Part shown: piece after piece, positions 17,138 to 26,068 of the stretch
How positions within the stretch are numbered: the first letter of the stretch is position 1
How the letters are laid out: each line of letters opens with the position of its first letter
Origin: a bacterium 1XD42-54
GTDB lineage: Bacteria; Bacillota; Clostridia; Lachnospirales; Lachnospiraceae
Length of the DNA stretch: 64,000 nt
Assembly (NCBI GenBank): GCA_003612585.1
Contig: RAZH01000001.1
Coordinates: forward strand, 434,001-498,000
Direction of reading: 5' to 3'
Notes under the pieces: model-generated
What the model was told of the DNA's origin: nothing
The model's input: only the letters and a program-made list of their open reading frames with translations
The model's database searches: none
Position numbers and translations under genes: made by a program

Positions 17138-18630
17138 TATACATCTTCCTCCACAGTATAATTCAGAATTCTTTCCTCAGAGAACTCTTCTTTCATAAGC
17201 TCTCCTGAGATCTCTCCTTCACGCATAACCAGGATACGATCACTCATACCCATAATTTCTGTCAGCTCCGAAGAAACCATGATGATTGCGATACCTTTTT
17301 CTGCCATCTTCTCCATCAGAAGGTAAATCTCTGATTTTGCACCGATATCAATACCCTTCGTCGGCTCGTCAAAAATCATGACAGATGCATCTGTTGACAT
17401 CCAGCGGGCAAGGATTACCTTCTGTGCATTTCCACCGGAAAGACTTACTGTCATAAATTCCGGATCGTTCGGCTTCAGGCCTACCTGAGTTCCCTTGTCC
17501 TTAGCATTTGCGTTCTTCTTTGCACTGTTAATTACAAAGCCTGACATGTATTTTTCCATGCTTGCCAGAGCCATGTTATCCATGTTGTTGAAGTTCGGCA
17601 TGATACCTTCTTCTTTACGGTTTTCTGAAATCAATGCAATTCCCTGCTTGATCGCATCATTCGGCAATTTGCAGTGGATCTCTTTTCCATTCAGGAAAAC
17701 CTGCCCTGATGTACGGGGATCTGCTCCGAAAATCGCACGCATAACTTCCGTACGTCCAGCTCCTACCAAGCCGAAAAATCCAAGAATTTCGCCCGGGTAC
17801 AGATCAAAGCTGACATTTTTAAACATGCCACCGCTTAAGTTCTTCACCTGAAGAACTGGCGTACTTCCTCTCTTCTGACAAGGCATTGTACGTTTTGCAA
17901 ACAGTGAAATGTCACGGCCTACCATAGCCTGAACCACTTCATCACGTGTTGTCTTGTCCATCTCAATTGTTCTAATAAACTTTCCATCGCGCAGTACCGT
18001 TGAACGATCACACATCCGGAAAATTTCATTCATTTTATGGCTGATATATAAAATCGTAATTCCCGCATTCTTCAGCTCATGCATGATTCCAAATAATGTC
18101 TCTACCTCTTTGTCACTCAGAGAGGCAGTCGGCTCGTCAAAGGAAATCACCTGCGCATTTACCTCCAGCGCCTTCGCGATAGCAATCATCTGCTTCTGTC
18201 CGGCTGATAAATCTCCCATCCGGTCTGTCGGCCGAAAGTCGCAGTTCAATCGCTTTAAAAGCTCTGCGGTATCTGCATTCATCTTCTGTTTATCAATAAT
18301 TCCGAACCTACCCGGCTCTTTTCCCATAAACATATTTTCAGCGACCGTCATATCCGGAATGCTGACGATCTCCTGGTGAACCTTTGCGATTCCAAAATCA
18401 ATCGCATCCGCTATATTGGAAAATTTTGCCGGCTTTCCCTCTATCCGGATCTCGCCTGAGGTCGCCGGAAAAACTCCGTGCAGAATATTAAGCAGCGTAC
18501 TCTTTCCCGCTCCATTTTCTCCGATGATCGCATGGATTTCTCCTTTGCGGATCGAAAAACTGACATCGTCCAGAGCCTTCTGCCCGGGGAAAGTCTTGAC
18601 AATATGTTCAAATTCAATGAATTTATCCAT
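17137..18630 (-). CDS. Sugar ABC transporter ATP-binding protein (RbsA family, duplicated ATPase)
   Basis: A 497-residue protein with two tandem ABC domains, as in RbsA/MglA. The first has GENGAGKST, DLSAGQKQM and ISFDEPTASL; the second has a degenerate Walker A (GLVGAGRTE), a good signature (SLSGGNAQKV) and MIFDEPTKGID. The asymmetry is usual for this family. It starts at ATG 18630 after GGAGGATGTATCA, 81 bp downstream of the binding-protein gene, and powers the RbsC-type permease. Confidence 0.95.
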   Translation of the reverse strand: MDKFIEFEHIVKTFPGQKALDDVSFSIRKGEIHAIIGENGAGKSTLLNILHGVFPATSGEIRIEGKPAKFSNIADAIDFGIAKVHQEIVSIPDMTVAENMFMGKEPGRFGIIDKQKMNADTAELLKRLNCDFRPTDRMGDLSAGQKQMIAIAKALEVNAQVISFDEPTASLSDKEVETLFGIMHELKNAGITILYISHKMNEIFRMCDRSTVLRDGKFIRTIEMDKTTRDEVVQAMVGRDISLFAKRTMPCQKRGSTPVLQVKNLSGGMFKNVSFDLYPGEILGFFGLVGAGRTEVMRAIFGADPRTSGQVFLNGKEIHCKLPNDAIKQGIALISENRKEEGIMPNFNNMDNMALASMEKYMSGFVINSAKKNANAKDKGTQVGLKPNDPEFMTVSLSGGNAQKVILARWMSTDASVMIFDEPTKGIDIGAKSEIYLLMEKMAEKGIAIIMVSSELTEIMGMSDRILVMREGEISGELMKEEFSEERILNYTVEEDV

Positions 18631-18711
18631 TGATACATCCTCCGTCTGAAGTTCTCTTTTTCTTTCATAAAGGAAAGGGGGCGCTTACGCTGCCCCCCTT
18701 TGTACTAACAA

Positions 18712-19785
18712 TTACTCAAAAATCGGGCTATACTCATAACCAAAGATTTCTTCGAAGGACTGCTCGATGTTAGAGGAGTCACGTACGCACTGCGGAGCGT
18801 AGATAACCTTCGGAAGTTCCTGGCCTGCAAGTTTACGAACCTGCATTTCAACTGCGATCTGAGACATAATGTTCGGGAAGAAGTCTACAGTACCATCAAG
18901 CTCACCAGCTTTGATAGACTCTGTTGCTTCACTTGTTCCGTCTGTACCAACGATTACACAGTCGCTTTCAGCAGCGATAACTGCTTCCAGAGCGCCCATT
19001 GCCATTGTGTCGTTGTTGCAGTAGATACCAGCCAGATCCGGATGCTGCTGAAGCAGTGTCTCTGTGATATCATAAGCTTTCTGACGATCCCAGTCACCAT
19101 TCTGAACTGCTACGATTTCGATGTCTGCTTTGTCTGCATAGAAGTCATTGAATCCCTGTGTACGAGCCTGAGCTGCCGTTGCCTGGGAAAGACCTGTGAT
19201 ACAAGCTACTTTGCCCTTCTGGCCGATTGTATTGTAGATCCACTCAGCGCCCTGTACGCCTGCCTGATAATGCCAAGCGCCTACTGTTGTAGATGCATAC
19301 GGTGTGAATGCGTCCATAACGGTTGTCATGTCAATGCCTGCTTCCAGAGCTGCTTCCATACCCGGAACAAGGTTTGCATCTGAAATACCAGAAACAAGAA
19401 CTGCATCGTATCCCTTGTTAACCATGTCAAGCATAAGTGTCAGCTGACCTTCTTCGTCTGTCTCAGTCTGAGCGCCACGAACGTCAAGTGTCAGATCATA
19501 TCCAGCGTCTGCGAAAGCTTTTCCAGCAATCTCAGCGCCTTCACCTTCCATACGCCAGAACTCGTTCTCGAATGTCTTTGTTGCGAAACCGATTGTAACA
19601 GCTTTGTCAAGCTTCGGAACTGCGCCAAGTTCTTCACGGATGTCGTTGTAGGAAACTGCATCTTTGTAGAAATCATATCCCTGCTCTGCTACATCTGCAC
19701 TCGGAAGATCTGCTTCTGCTGCAAATGCTGTCATGCTCATGGATGCTGCCATTGCCATAGCTGTTAATGCCATTAACTTTTTCAT
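18712..19785 (-). CDS. RbsB-type sugar-binding protein with plain signal peptide
   Basis: A 357-residue exported protein of the periplasmic-binding type I fold (VTIGFATKTFENEFWRMEGEG; YDAVLVSGISDANLVPGM; GIYCNNDTMAMGALEAV; VIVGTDGTSEA). The signal peptide (MKKLMALTAMAMAASMSMTAFA, about 22 residues) is followed by AEAD and has no lipobox cysteine. ABC binding proteins of monoderm bacteria are normally lipid-anchored, so this is odd: it may be wall-associated, released, or retained by partners. Gene order and the ABC genes downstream support a role in ribose or nucleoside-sugar uptake. The ribosome binding site AGGAGGACAAAAGTA is strong. Confidence 0.9.
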   Translation of the reverse strand: MKKLMALTAMAMAASMSMTAFAAEADLPSADVAEQGYDFYKDAVSYNDIREELGAVPKLDKAVTIGFATKTFENEFWRMEGEGAEIAGKAFADAGYDLTLDVRGAQTETDEEGQLTLMLDMVNKGYDAVLVSGISDANLVPGMEAALEAGIDMTTVMDAFTPYASTTVGAWHYQAGVQGAEWIYNTIGQKGKVACITGLSQATAAQARTQGFNDFYADKADIEIVAVQNGDWDRQKAYDITETLLQQHPDLAGIYCNNDTMAMGALEAVIAAESDCVIVGTDGTSEATESIKAGELDGTVDFFPNIMSQIAVEMQVRKLAGQELPKVIYAPQCVRDSSNIEQSFEEIFGYEYSPIFE

Positions 19786-19837
19786 TACTTTTGTCCTCCT
19801 AAATTATTACTTGTTTTATATATGTTACTTTGAAAAT

Positions 19838-19863
19838 CGGAGGGTTCTTATGTGAACCCGCCG
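19838..19863 (-). other. Intercistronic hairpin before the binding-protein gene
   Basis: On the minus strand CGG-C-GGGTTC, loop ACATAA, GAACCC-T-CCG, followed by ATTTTC. It lies between the small exported protein gene and the binding-protein gene. It may be a partial terminator or an mRNA-stabilising structure raising binding-protein expression. Confidence 0.5.
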
Positions 19864-19879
19864 TTTTTACCTGAATCTT

Positions 19880-20389
19880 TTACTCGAAGAAACAGAACTC
19901 TCCTTCTGTCAGCTCCAGCTCCGGAAGCATACCCGGTCTGTTATCATTTACATATCTGTCAGCGGTCGGTACCGTTACAGTAAATACGCCCTGTGTAATA
20001 CCTTCAGCTTCGCTTTCTTCCAGCGTAACCGTACTTACTACGTCCTTTCCCGCTGCTTTCTTTGCAAAATAATAGCCTGCAGAAGAGGTCTCGCTGCTCA
20101 TGATTTCGATCTGGGCAATCGCATTAGTATCCATCTCTTCACCAACTACCAGTTTCTTATTGAATACCAGAGCCATGGTAAAGTCATCGGATTTGAAGTT
20201 GTAAGTTGTACCAGTCATACCTTTCGTTGAACCGCTATACTCAAACTCTACTGCTTCGCCATTGATTTCAACTGCCAGCCAGCCAGTTCCTTCTTCCGGA
20301 GTATAGTTACGTTCTACATCTTCTGCTGCGCCTACGCTCATACCAACAAGCATCGTAGCTGCCAGAAGACCAATCATTTTCTTTTTCAT
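19880..20389 (-). CDS. Small exported protein of unknown function
   Basis: A 169-residue protein with a signal peptide (MKKKMIGLLAATMLVGMSVGA, probable cleavage near residue 21) and an acidic, beta-rich mature part (WLAVEINGEAVEFEYSGSTKG; GYYFAKKAAGKDV). There is no cysteine for lipidation and no transmembrane helix after the signal. I do not recognise the family. It sits in the operon between the second nucleoside hydrolase and the binding protein, so a role in binding or presenting nucleosides or sugar outside the cell is possible but unproven. Confidence 0.82.
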   Translation of the reverse strand: MKKKMIGLLAATMLVGMSVGAAEDVERNYTPEEGTGWLAVEINGEAVEFEYSGSTKGMTGTTYNFKSDDFTMALVFNKKLVVGEEMDTNAIAQIEIMSSETSSAGYYFAKKAAGKDVVSTVTLEESEAEGITQGVFTVTVPTADRYVNDNRPGMLPELELTEGEFCFFE

Positions 20390-20437
20390 ACGTCTTGTCC
20401 TCCTGAAATAGTTAATTATATGAAATTAAATTACAAT

Positions 20438-21559
20438 TTAGAACTGTGTACCGTAAAGCTGTGCTACGAACTGCCAGAATGCATCTCTGTCGATGTTAAA
20501 TACAACCTGTACATTTGTTGACTCGTACGGGCCCTCGCCAGTTGCCCATGTTACAGCATTTGCGTAGCTGTAGCTGGAACGGTTGCAGTCGATAGCCATA
20601 TCTCTGAACTCTGTTTCTGTGATCAGATCCGGGCAAAGGAAGATACCAGCTGTGATAGCATCCCAGCAGTAACCTGTCTTTGTCGGGTTTTCATCATATG
20701 TCGGTCCTACATTGTCGATGAATGCCTGAGAAACCGGTGTTCCCTGGTTGAACTCTTTGATCCAGTCGATAACGTCTTTTGCAAGAAGAACCTTGGAAGC
20801 GATGTCGTGCGGAACAACGATCTGATACGGGAAGTTATTGTTCAGACAGATCTGAACAGATTCCGGATCATAGAACCAGTTGAACTCACCACAAGCGTTT
20901 GCGTTACCAGGAACGTCAACAGCACCACCCATGTAAACGATACCTGCTGTGTTCTCAGCAAATGTCGGATCCATCATACAAGCAAGAGCTACGTTTGTAC
21001 AAGCACCGATAGCGAAGATCGTAACCTGTCCCGGGTTTTCTTTTACAGATTTGATCATGAACTCTGCTGCGTTCATATCTGTCTGTGCTTCTGTTGTTGA
21101 GTAACCATATTTCTCACTCTCAAGTGCGCCAAGATCATGATAGTTCTGCGGGCTTGTGTAGTTCTCAAGCTGACGGTATCCGCCTGTCCACATGAAACCA
21201 CCGGTAACCGGCTGATCTTTAGCCAGATCACGGAATCCCATAACCGGAACGTCTGTACCGATATAAACCGGGATGTCAGTACGCTCGATCATCTCAAGCT
21301 GATTCAGGATTGCGTTTACGCCTACTGCACAGATTTCGTTTCCACCTACAGATGTAACACCGAGGAAATCGACCCAGCCTGCTGCGTCTGCCTGTGCCAG
21401 AATAGACATACAGTACATGTCATCACCAAAATATCCCATATCACAGTCGAGGATAACTTTGTTGTCTTCTGCTGTAGTAACGATTTCATAATCCTCCAGT
21501 GCTGCGTATGCAGTTGCTGGTGCAAGCATTGTTCCCATCATGCCTGCTACCAGAGCCAA
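20438..21559 (-). CDS. Exported nucleoside hydrolase A (intact copy)
   Basis: About 373-380 residues of the inosine-uridine nucleoside hydrolase fold: VILDCDMGYFGDDMY near the N-terminus (Ca-binding Asp cluster, two residues longer than the classic DTDPGxDD), TIFAIGACTNVALA, YMGGAVDVPGNANACGEFNWFYDPE, and YCWDAITAG where many relatives have a His before the Asp. The hydrophobic segment ending APATAYAA is a signal peptide. TTG at 21559 is the first ordinary start, but it lacks the basic n-region; in-frame codons upstream encode Lys-rich residues and an ATA at 21580 is 10 nt from AGGAG, so translation may begin there. It would cleave nucleosides to base and ribose outside the membrane. Confidence 0.9.
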   Translation of the reverse strand: MALVAGMMGTMLAPATAYAALEDYEIVTTAEDNKVILDCDMGYFGDDMYCMSILAQADAAGWVDFLGVTSVGGNEICAVGVNAILNQLEMIERTDIPVYIGTDVPVMGFRDLAKDQPVTGGFMWTGGYRQLENYTSPQNYHDLGALESEKYGYSTTEAQTDMNAAEFMIKSVKENPGQVTIFAIGACTNVALACMMDPTFAENTAGIVYMGGAVDVPGNANACGEFNWFYDPESVQICLNNNFPYQIVVPHDIASKVLLAKDVIDWIKEFNQGTPVSQAFIDNVGPTYDENPTKTGYCWDAITAGIFLCPDLITETEFRDMAIDCNRSSYSYANAVTWATGEGPYESTNVQVVFNIDRDAFWQFVAQLYGTQF

Positions 21560-21613
21560 TGATAATACTTTCTTTTTTATAAGATTCTTTCTCCTTTTCT
21601 TTTTTATTATATT

Positions 21614-21639
21614 GCCGCAACCGTTTTCACCGTTGCGGC
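21614..21639 (-). other. Intercistronic hairpin between hydrolase genes
   Basis: GCCGCAAC (21614-21621) pairs with GTTGCGGC (21632-21639) around a 10-nt loop. On the minus strand it follows the hydrolase B stop and precedes the hydrolase A ribosome binding site; the downstream sequence is A-rich, not T-rich, so mRNA stabilisation or processing is likelier than termination. Confidence 0.55.
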
Positions 21640-21676
21640 GATATTTCGCAAATTAAATTTAGTGTAAAAATCCTAA

Positions 21677-22849
21677 TTACTGTACATCCATTGTCAGAAT
21701 GTCTACGTAGTAATTCCAGAATGCTTCTCTGTCGATATCGAATACTACGTCAACTTTCTGTACGCCGTACGGCATTCCTGTACCTGCTTCAACGTCACGG
21801 TTACGTGATGTCCACCAGCTTGTGGATCTTCCGTAGTTCGGGCCGTAAGTAGTATCTACTGTCAGGTAACGCTCCTGAACGTCTGTTGCGATTTCCGGAT
21901 GCATCCAGATAGCTGCTGTAATAGCATCCCATACGTAGCTGCTTGCTTCCGGGTTGTCCTCGAAACGCTGTTTCTGACCTTCTACGATCAGGTTAGAGAT
22001 TGCATTGCCCTGATTTTCAACAAGTCTGTCGTAAATGTCTTTGGTATAGAATACTGCTTCTGCTACATCGTTCGGAACGTCGATCTGGCTCTTCCACGGA
22101 GATTCCAGACAAATTCTGATACCTTCCGGATCGTAATACCAGTTGAACTCTGCCGCTGAACTGGAGTTTCCAGGAATATCAACTGCACCGCCCATGTAGA
22201 TAACACCTGCTGCATCCTCTACGATTGTCGGGTCTTTGCGAACTGCGAGCGCCATATTTGTACCAGCTCCGATTACAAAGATTGTAACTTCGCCCGGATA
22301 TTTATGTACCTGCTCGATGATGAAGTCAACTGCGTGCTCATCCTGTACTTCTGTCTCTGCATAGCCATATTTCGGCTCTGACGGCAGATTCTTGTAGTCT
22401 GTCGGACGCTCGTTTACGTCACAGAAATAGCTTGTGCCCCAATCCCAGTAAGCACCTGCGTACTCCGGCATACCCCAGATCTTGCTCTCTGCGTCAAGAT
22501 TGCGGAATCCCATCAGCGGCACATCGCATCCCAGGTATACCGGAATATCTTCACGGCCGATCAGCTCCAGCTGACGAAGTGCTGCGGTTGCTCCGGATGC
22601 ACACCAGGAGTTTCCTCCTACTGTTGTAATTCCAAGGAAATCACAGTTACCAAGTGAATCTTCCTGTGCAAGCATAAACATAACGATTGCATCGTCATTC
22701 AAATATCCCATATCTGTATCAAGAATCGCACGTTTCACTGCCGGTTCTGCTGCCTCTGATGCGGATACTGCTGCCGGAGCTGCCATTGTAAGTGCCATAC
22801 CTGCCGCGAGAGCCATTGCTACTAATTTCTTCATTTCTAATTTCTTCAT
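21677..22849 (-). CDS. Exported nucleoside hydrolase B (copy 1)
   Basis: A 390-residue exported protein. A signal peptide (about residues 1-30, ending AAPAAVSA) precedes AILDTDMGYLNDDAIV (Ca-binding Asp residues 44, 46, 52 and 53), VTIFVIGAGTNMALA, YMGGAVDIPGN and AEFNWYYDPEG, all hallmarks of nucleoside hydrolases; YVWDAITAAI carries Trp where the classic catalytic His stands. The start at 22849 follows AAGGAGGCAGAA; a 15-bp direct repeat encodes MKKLEMKKL. It has its own Crp-type site and candidate promoter upstream (22969-23011), so it may be expressed even though the kinase gene before it is broken. Predicted reaction: nucleoside plus water to ribose plus base. Copy 2 is identical in predicted protein. 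Confidence 0.93.
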   Translation of the reverse strand: MKKLEMKKLVAMALAAGMALTMAAPAAVSASEAAEPAVKRAILDTDMGYLNDDAIVMFMLAQEDSLGNCDFLGITTVGGNSWCASGATAALRQLELIGREDIPVYLGCDVPLMGFRNLDAESKIWGMPEYAGAYWDWGTSYFCDVNERPTDYKNLPSEPKYGYAETEVQDEHAVDFIIEQVHKYPGEVTIFVIGAGTNMALAVRKDPTIVEDAAGVIYMGGAVDIPGNSSSAAEFNWYYDPEGIRICLESPWKSQIDVPNDVAEAVFYTKDIYDRLVENQGNAISNLIVEGQKQRFEDNPEASSYVWDAITAAIWMHPEIATDVQERYLTVDTTYGPNYGRSTSWWTSRNRDVEAGTGMPYGVQKVDVVFDIDREAFWNYYVDILTMDVQ

Positions 22850-22968
22850 TTCTGCCTCCTTGTTAATTGCATATTGTTTTTGCCTTGGTCCGAATGTTTC
22901 TGCAATCGTGTTTTGGCGCCTTCCATACTGTCACAGAACATCCTGCCCCTGCGTTTTCATGTGACTTT

Positions 22969-23011
22969 ATTATCTACTTTTTCCTGTAATAAGTCTGTGA
23001 TACAAGTCACT
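22969..23011 (-). promoter_or_regulatory. Crp-type operator and promoter before hydrolase B (copy 1)
   Basis: TGTGATACAAGTCACT at 22996-23011 fits TGTGA-N6-TCACA with one mismatch. On the minus strand a GATAAT -10 (22974-22969) follows with no good -35 box. The site centre falls about 41.5 bp before the expected start point, the class II activator position. About 225 bp separate the kinase stop from the hydrolase start. Confidence 0.55.
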
Positions 23012-23073
23012 TTTGTTGGATTTTTTCAAGTCATTGTACAGCACTATTCAATTCTTCGGTGAAATGCACAATT

Positions 23074-23861
23074 TTAGCAAGCTACACTCTCTGTATCGTC
23101 TTTCACTTCTTCCATAGCCGGAATGGACGGCGCAGCCCCTGCACGGGACACTGCAATCGAAGAAGCCTTTGCCGCAAGCCGCAGCGCATCCTGCATGCTC
23201 TTACCTGCAATCACTGATGCAAGGAAAAAGCCGGTAAATGTATCTCCTGCTGCCGTTGTGTCCACGACATCCACTTTATAAATCTCCTGACACACCTTCT
23301 GCTTGCCGTCAAAAAATACAGAACCATTTTCTCCCAGCGTAAGTACGAATTTTGCTTTCGGAAAACGTTCTGCCAGACATGTCAGTATCTCATCCGCTTC
23401 TGTTCGGCCGGTAAACTGTCCTCCTTCAATCTCATTCAGAATAAACCAGTCGATCTTGGTCAAATCACACGCATCCAACTTACTATCAAACGGAGACGGA
23501 TTCAGTACGATCTTCATACCGCGCTCATACGCCTTTTCAATCACATAATCCAACAAATTAATCTCATTCTGCAGAACAATGTAATCTCCCTCTTCAAACT
23601 GTCCCAGCACTTCGTCAATATATTCTCTGGTCTGCATCTGGTTTGTTCCGCCATAGAGAATAATACAGTTCTGTCCGTTTTTGTCCGTTTGAATAATCGC
23701 ATGTCCACCCTTTGCCGGAAGCTTCTTTATATAAGAAGTATCCACTCCGTACTGCCGACAAATATCCAGAAGGAAATCCCCTTCCTCTCCAATCAAGCCT
23801 GCGTGATACACTGGAATCCCTGCCCTTGCAAGCGCAATGGACTGATTCAGCCCTTTTCCAC
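23074..23861 (-). pseudogene. Ribokinase, 5'-truncated duplicate
   Basis: This is the kinase copy cut by the duplication junction. It lacks about the first 36 residues, including the N-terminal strand, the lid and the first residues of the substrate-binding GGKG motif, while the catalytic DTTAAGDTF is intact. An in-frame GTG at 23811 could start a 245-residue product, but without the sugar-binding region an active kinase is unlikely. The rest matches the intact gene at 26069-26965 exactly. Confidence 0.9.
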
Positions 23862-24554
23862 ATCATAGAACCAGTTGAACTCACCACAAGCGTTTGCGTT
23901 ACCAGGAACGTCAACAGCACCACCCATGTAAACGATACCTGCTGTGTTCTCAGCAAATGTCGGATCCATCATACAAGCAAGAGCTACGTTTGTACAAGCA
24001 CCGATAGCGAAGATCGTAACCTGTCCCGGGTTTTCTTTTACAGATTTGATCATGAACTCTGCTGCGTTCATATCTGTCTGTGCTTCTGTTGTTGAGTAAC
24101 CATATTTCTCACTCTCAAGTGCGCCAAGATCATGATAGTTCTGCGGGCTTGTGTAGTTCTCAAGCTGACGGTATCCGCCTGTCCACATGAAACCACCGGT
24201 AACCGGCTGATCTTTAGCCAGATCACGGAATCCCATAACCGGAACGTCTGTACCGATATAAACCGGGATGTCAGTACGCTCGATCATCTCAAGCTGATTC
24301 AGGATTGCGTTTACGCCTACTGCACAGATTTCGTTTCCACCTACAGATGTAACACCGAGGAAATCGACCCAGCCTGCTGCGTCTGCCTGTGCCAGAATAG
24401 ACATACAGTACATGTCATCACCAAAATATCCCATATCACAGTCGAGGATAACTTTGTTGTCTTCTGCTGTAGTAACGATTTCATAATCCTCCAGTGCTGC
24501 GTATGCAGTTGCTGGTGCAAGCATTGTTCCCATCATGCCTGCTACCAGAGCCAA
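23847..24554 (-). pseudogene. Nucleoside hydrolase A, 3'-truncated duplicate
   Basis: It carries the signal peptide and the first about 230 residues of hydrolase A, up to GEFNWFYD, then runs into the kinase remnant and ends after four foreign residues (VEKG). The WDA region and the C-terminal helices are lost, so the product is probably inactive. The same unusual ATA codon (24575) stands where the intact copy seems to begin. Confidence 0.9.
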
Positions 24555-24671
24555 TGATAATACTTTCTTTTTTATAAGATTCTTTCTCCTTTTCTTTTTT
24601 ATTATATTGCCGCAACCGTTTTCACCGTTGCGGCGATATTTCGCAAATTAAATTTAGTGTAAAAATCCTAA

Positions 24672-25844
24672 TTACTGTACATCCATTGTCAGAATGTCTA
24701 CGTAGTAATTCCAGAATGCTTCTCTGTCGATATCGAATACTACGTCAACTTTCTGTACGCCGTACGGCATTCCTGTACCTGCTTCAACGTCACGGTTACG
24801 TGATGTCCACCAGCTTGTGGATCTTCCGTAGTTCGGGCCGTAAGTAGTATCTACTGTCAGGTAACGCTCCTGAACGTCTGTTGCGATTTCCGGATGCATC
24901 CAGATAGCTGCTGTAATAGCATCCCATACGTAGCTGCTTGCTTCCGGGTTGTCCTCGAAACGCTGTTTCTGACCTTCTACGATCAGGTTAGAGATTGCAT
25001 TGCCCTGATTTTCAACAAGTCTGTCGTAAATGTCTTTGGTATAGAATACTGCTTCTGCTACATCGTTCGGAACGTCGATCTGGCTCTTCCACGGAGATTC
25101 CAGACAAATTCTGATACCTTCCGGATCGTAATACCAGTTGAACTCTGCCGCTGAACTGGAGTTTCCAGGAATATCAACTGCACCGCCCATGTAGATAACA
25201 CCTGCTGCATCCTCTACGATTGTCGGGTCTTTGCGAACTGCGAGCGCCATATTTGTACCAGCTCCGATTACAAAGATTGTAACTTCGCCCGGATATTTAT
25301 GTACCTGCTCGATGATGAAGTCAACTGCGTGCTCATCCTGTACTTCTGTCTCTGCATAGCCATATTTCGGCTCTGACGGCAGATTCTTGTAGTCTGTCGG
25401 ACGCTCGTTTACGTCACAGAAATAGCTTGTGCCCCAATCCCAGTAAGCACCTGCGTACTCCGGCATACCCCAGATCTTGCTCTCTGCGTCAAGATTGCGG
25501 AATCCCATCAGCGGCACATCGCATCCCAGGTATACCGGAATATCTTCACGGCCGATCAGCTCCAGCTGACGAAGTGCTGCGGTTGCTCCGGATGCACACC
25601 AGGAGTTTCCTCCTACTGTTGTAATTCCAAGGAAATCACAGTTACCAAGTGAATCTTCCTGTGCAAGCATAAACATAACGATTGCATCGTCATTCAAATA
25701 TCCCATATCTGTATCAAGAATCGCACGTTTCACTGCCGGTTCTGCTGCCTCTGATGCGGATACTGCTGCCGGAGCTGCCATTGTAAGTGCCATACCTGCC
25801 GCGAGAGCCATTGCTACTAATTTCTTCATTTCTAATTTCTTCAT
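24672..25844 (-). CDS. Exported nucleoside hydrolase B (copy 2)
   Basis: Identical in predicted sequence to the protein at 21677-22849: signal peptide, DTDMGYLNDD metal site, MGGAVDIPGN and AEFNWYYDPEG. It follows the intact ribokinase gene by 224 bp, which include the second Crp-type site. Two full copies in one operon would raise the dose of this hydrolase relative to hydrolase A, of which only one copy is complete. Confidence 0.93.
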   Translation of the reverse strand: MKKLEMKKLVAMALAAGMALTMAAPAAVSASEAAEPAVKRAILDTDMGYLNDDAIVMFMLAQEDSLGNCDFLGITTVGGNSWCASGATAALRQLELIGREDIPVYLGCDVPLMGFRNLDAESKIWGMPEYAGAYWDWGTSYFCDVNERPTDYKNLPSEPKYGYAETEVQDEHAVDFIIEQVHKYPGEVTIFVIGAGTNMALAVRKDPTIVEDAAGVIYMGGAVDIPGNSSSAAEFNWYYDPEGIRICLESPWKSQIDVPNDVAEAVFYTKDIYDRLVENQGNAISNLIVEGQKQRFEDNPEASSYVWDAITAAIWMHPEIATDVQERYLTVDTTYGPNYGRSTSWWTSRNRDVEAGTGMPYGVQKVDVVFDIDREAFWNYYVDILTMDVQ

Positions 25845-25963
25845 TTCTGCCTCCTTGTTAATTGCATATTGTTTTTGCCTTGGTCCGAATGTTTCTGCAA
25901 TCGTGTTTTGGCGCCTTCCATACTGTCACAGAACATCCTGCCCCTGCGTTTTCATGTGACTTT

Positions 25964-26006
25964 ATTATCTACTTTTTCCTGTAATAAGTCTGTGATACAA
26001 GTCACT
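25964..26006 (-). promoter_or_regulatory. Crp-type operator and promoter before hydrolase B (copy 2)
   Basis: Duplicate of 22969-23011: TGTGATACAAGTCACT at 25991-26006 and GATAAT at 25969-25964 on the minus strand. Confidence 0.55.
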
Positions 26007-26068
26007 TTTGTTGGATTTTTTCAAGTCATTGTACAGCACTATTCAATTCTTCGGTGAAATGCACAATT

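Larger units (their letters stand above)
20867..23861. repeat. Tandem duplication, unit 1 (2,995 bp)
   Basis: Positions 20867-23861 reappear directly as 23862-26856 at a constant offset of 2,995 bp, with no difference that I could see. The unit holds the 5' part of hydrolase A, all of hydrolase B and the 3' part of the ribokinase. The junction (23861/23862) joins kinase sequence ending CTTTTCCAC to hydrolase sequence beginning ATCATAGAACC; only TTCC is shared at the two parental ends, suggesting microhomology-mediated duplication. Confidence 0.95.

Noticed and set aside
23847-24554. Chimeric hydrolase-kinase protein at the duplication junction
   Set aside because: The fusion is out of frame with the kinase and ends after four residues, so no new fusion protein is made.
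20807-24557. Plus-strand ORFs duplicated opposite the hydrolase genes
   Set aside because: Antisense shadows of the well-supported hydrolases; their repetition only reflects the tandem duplication.
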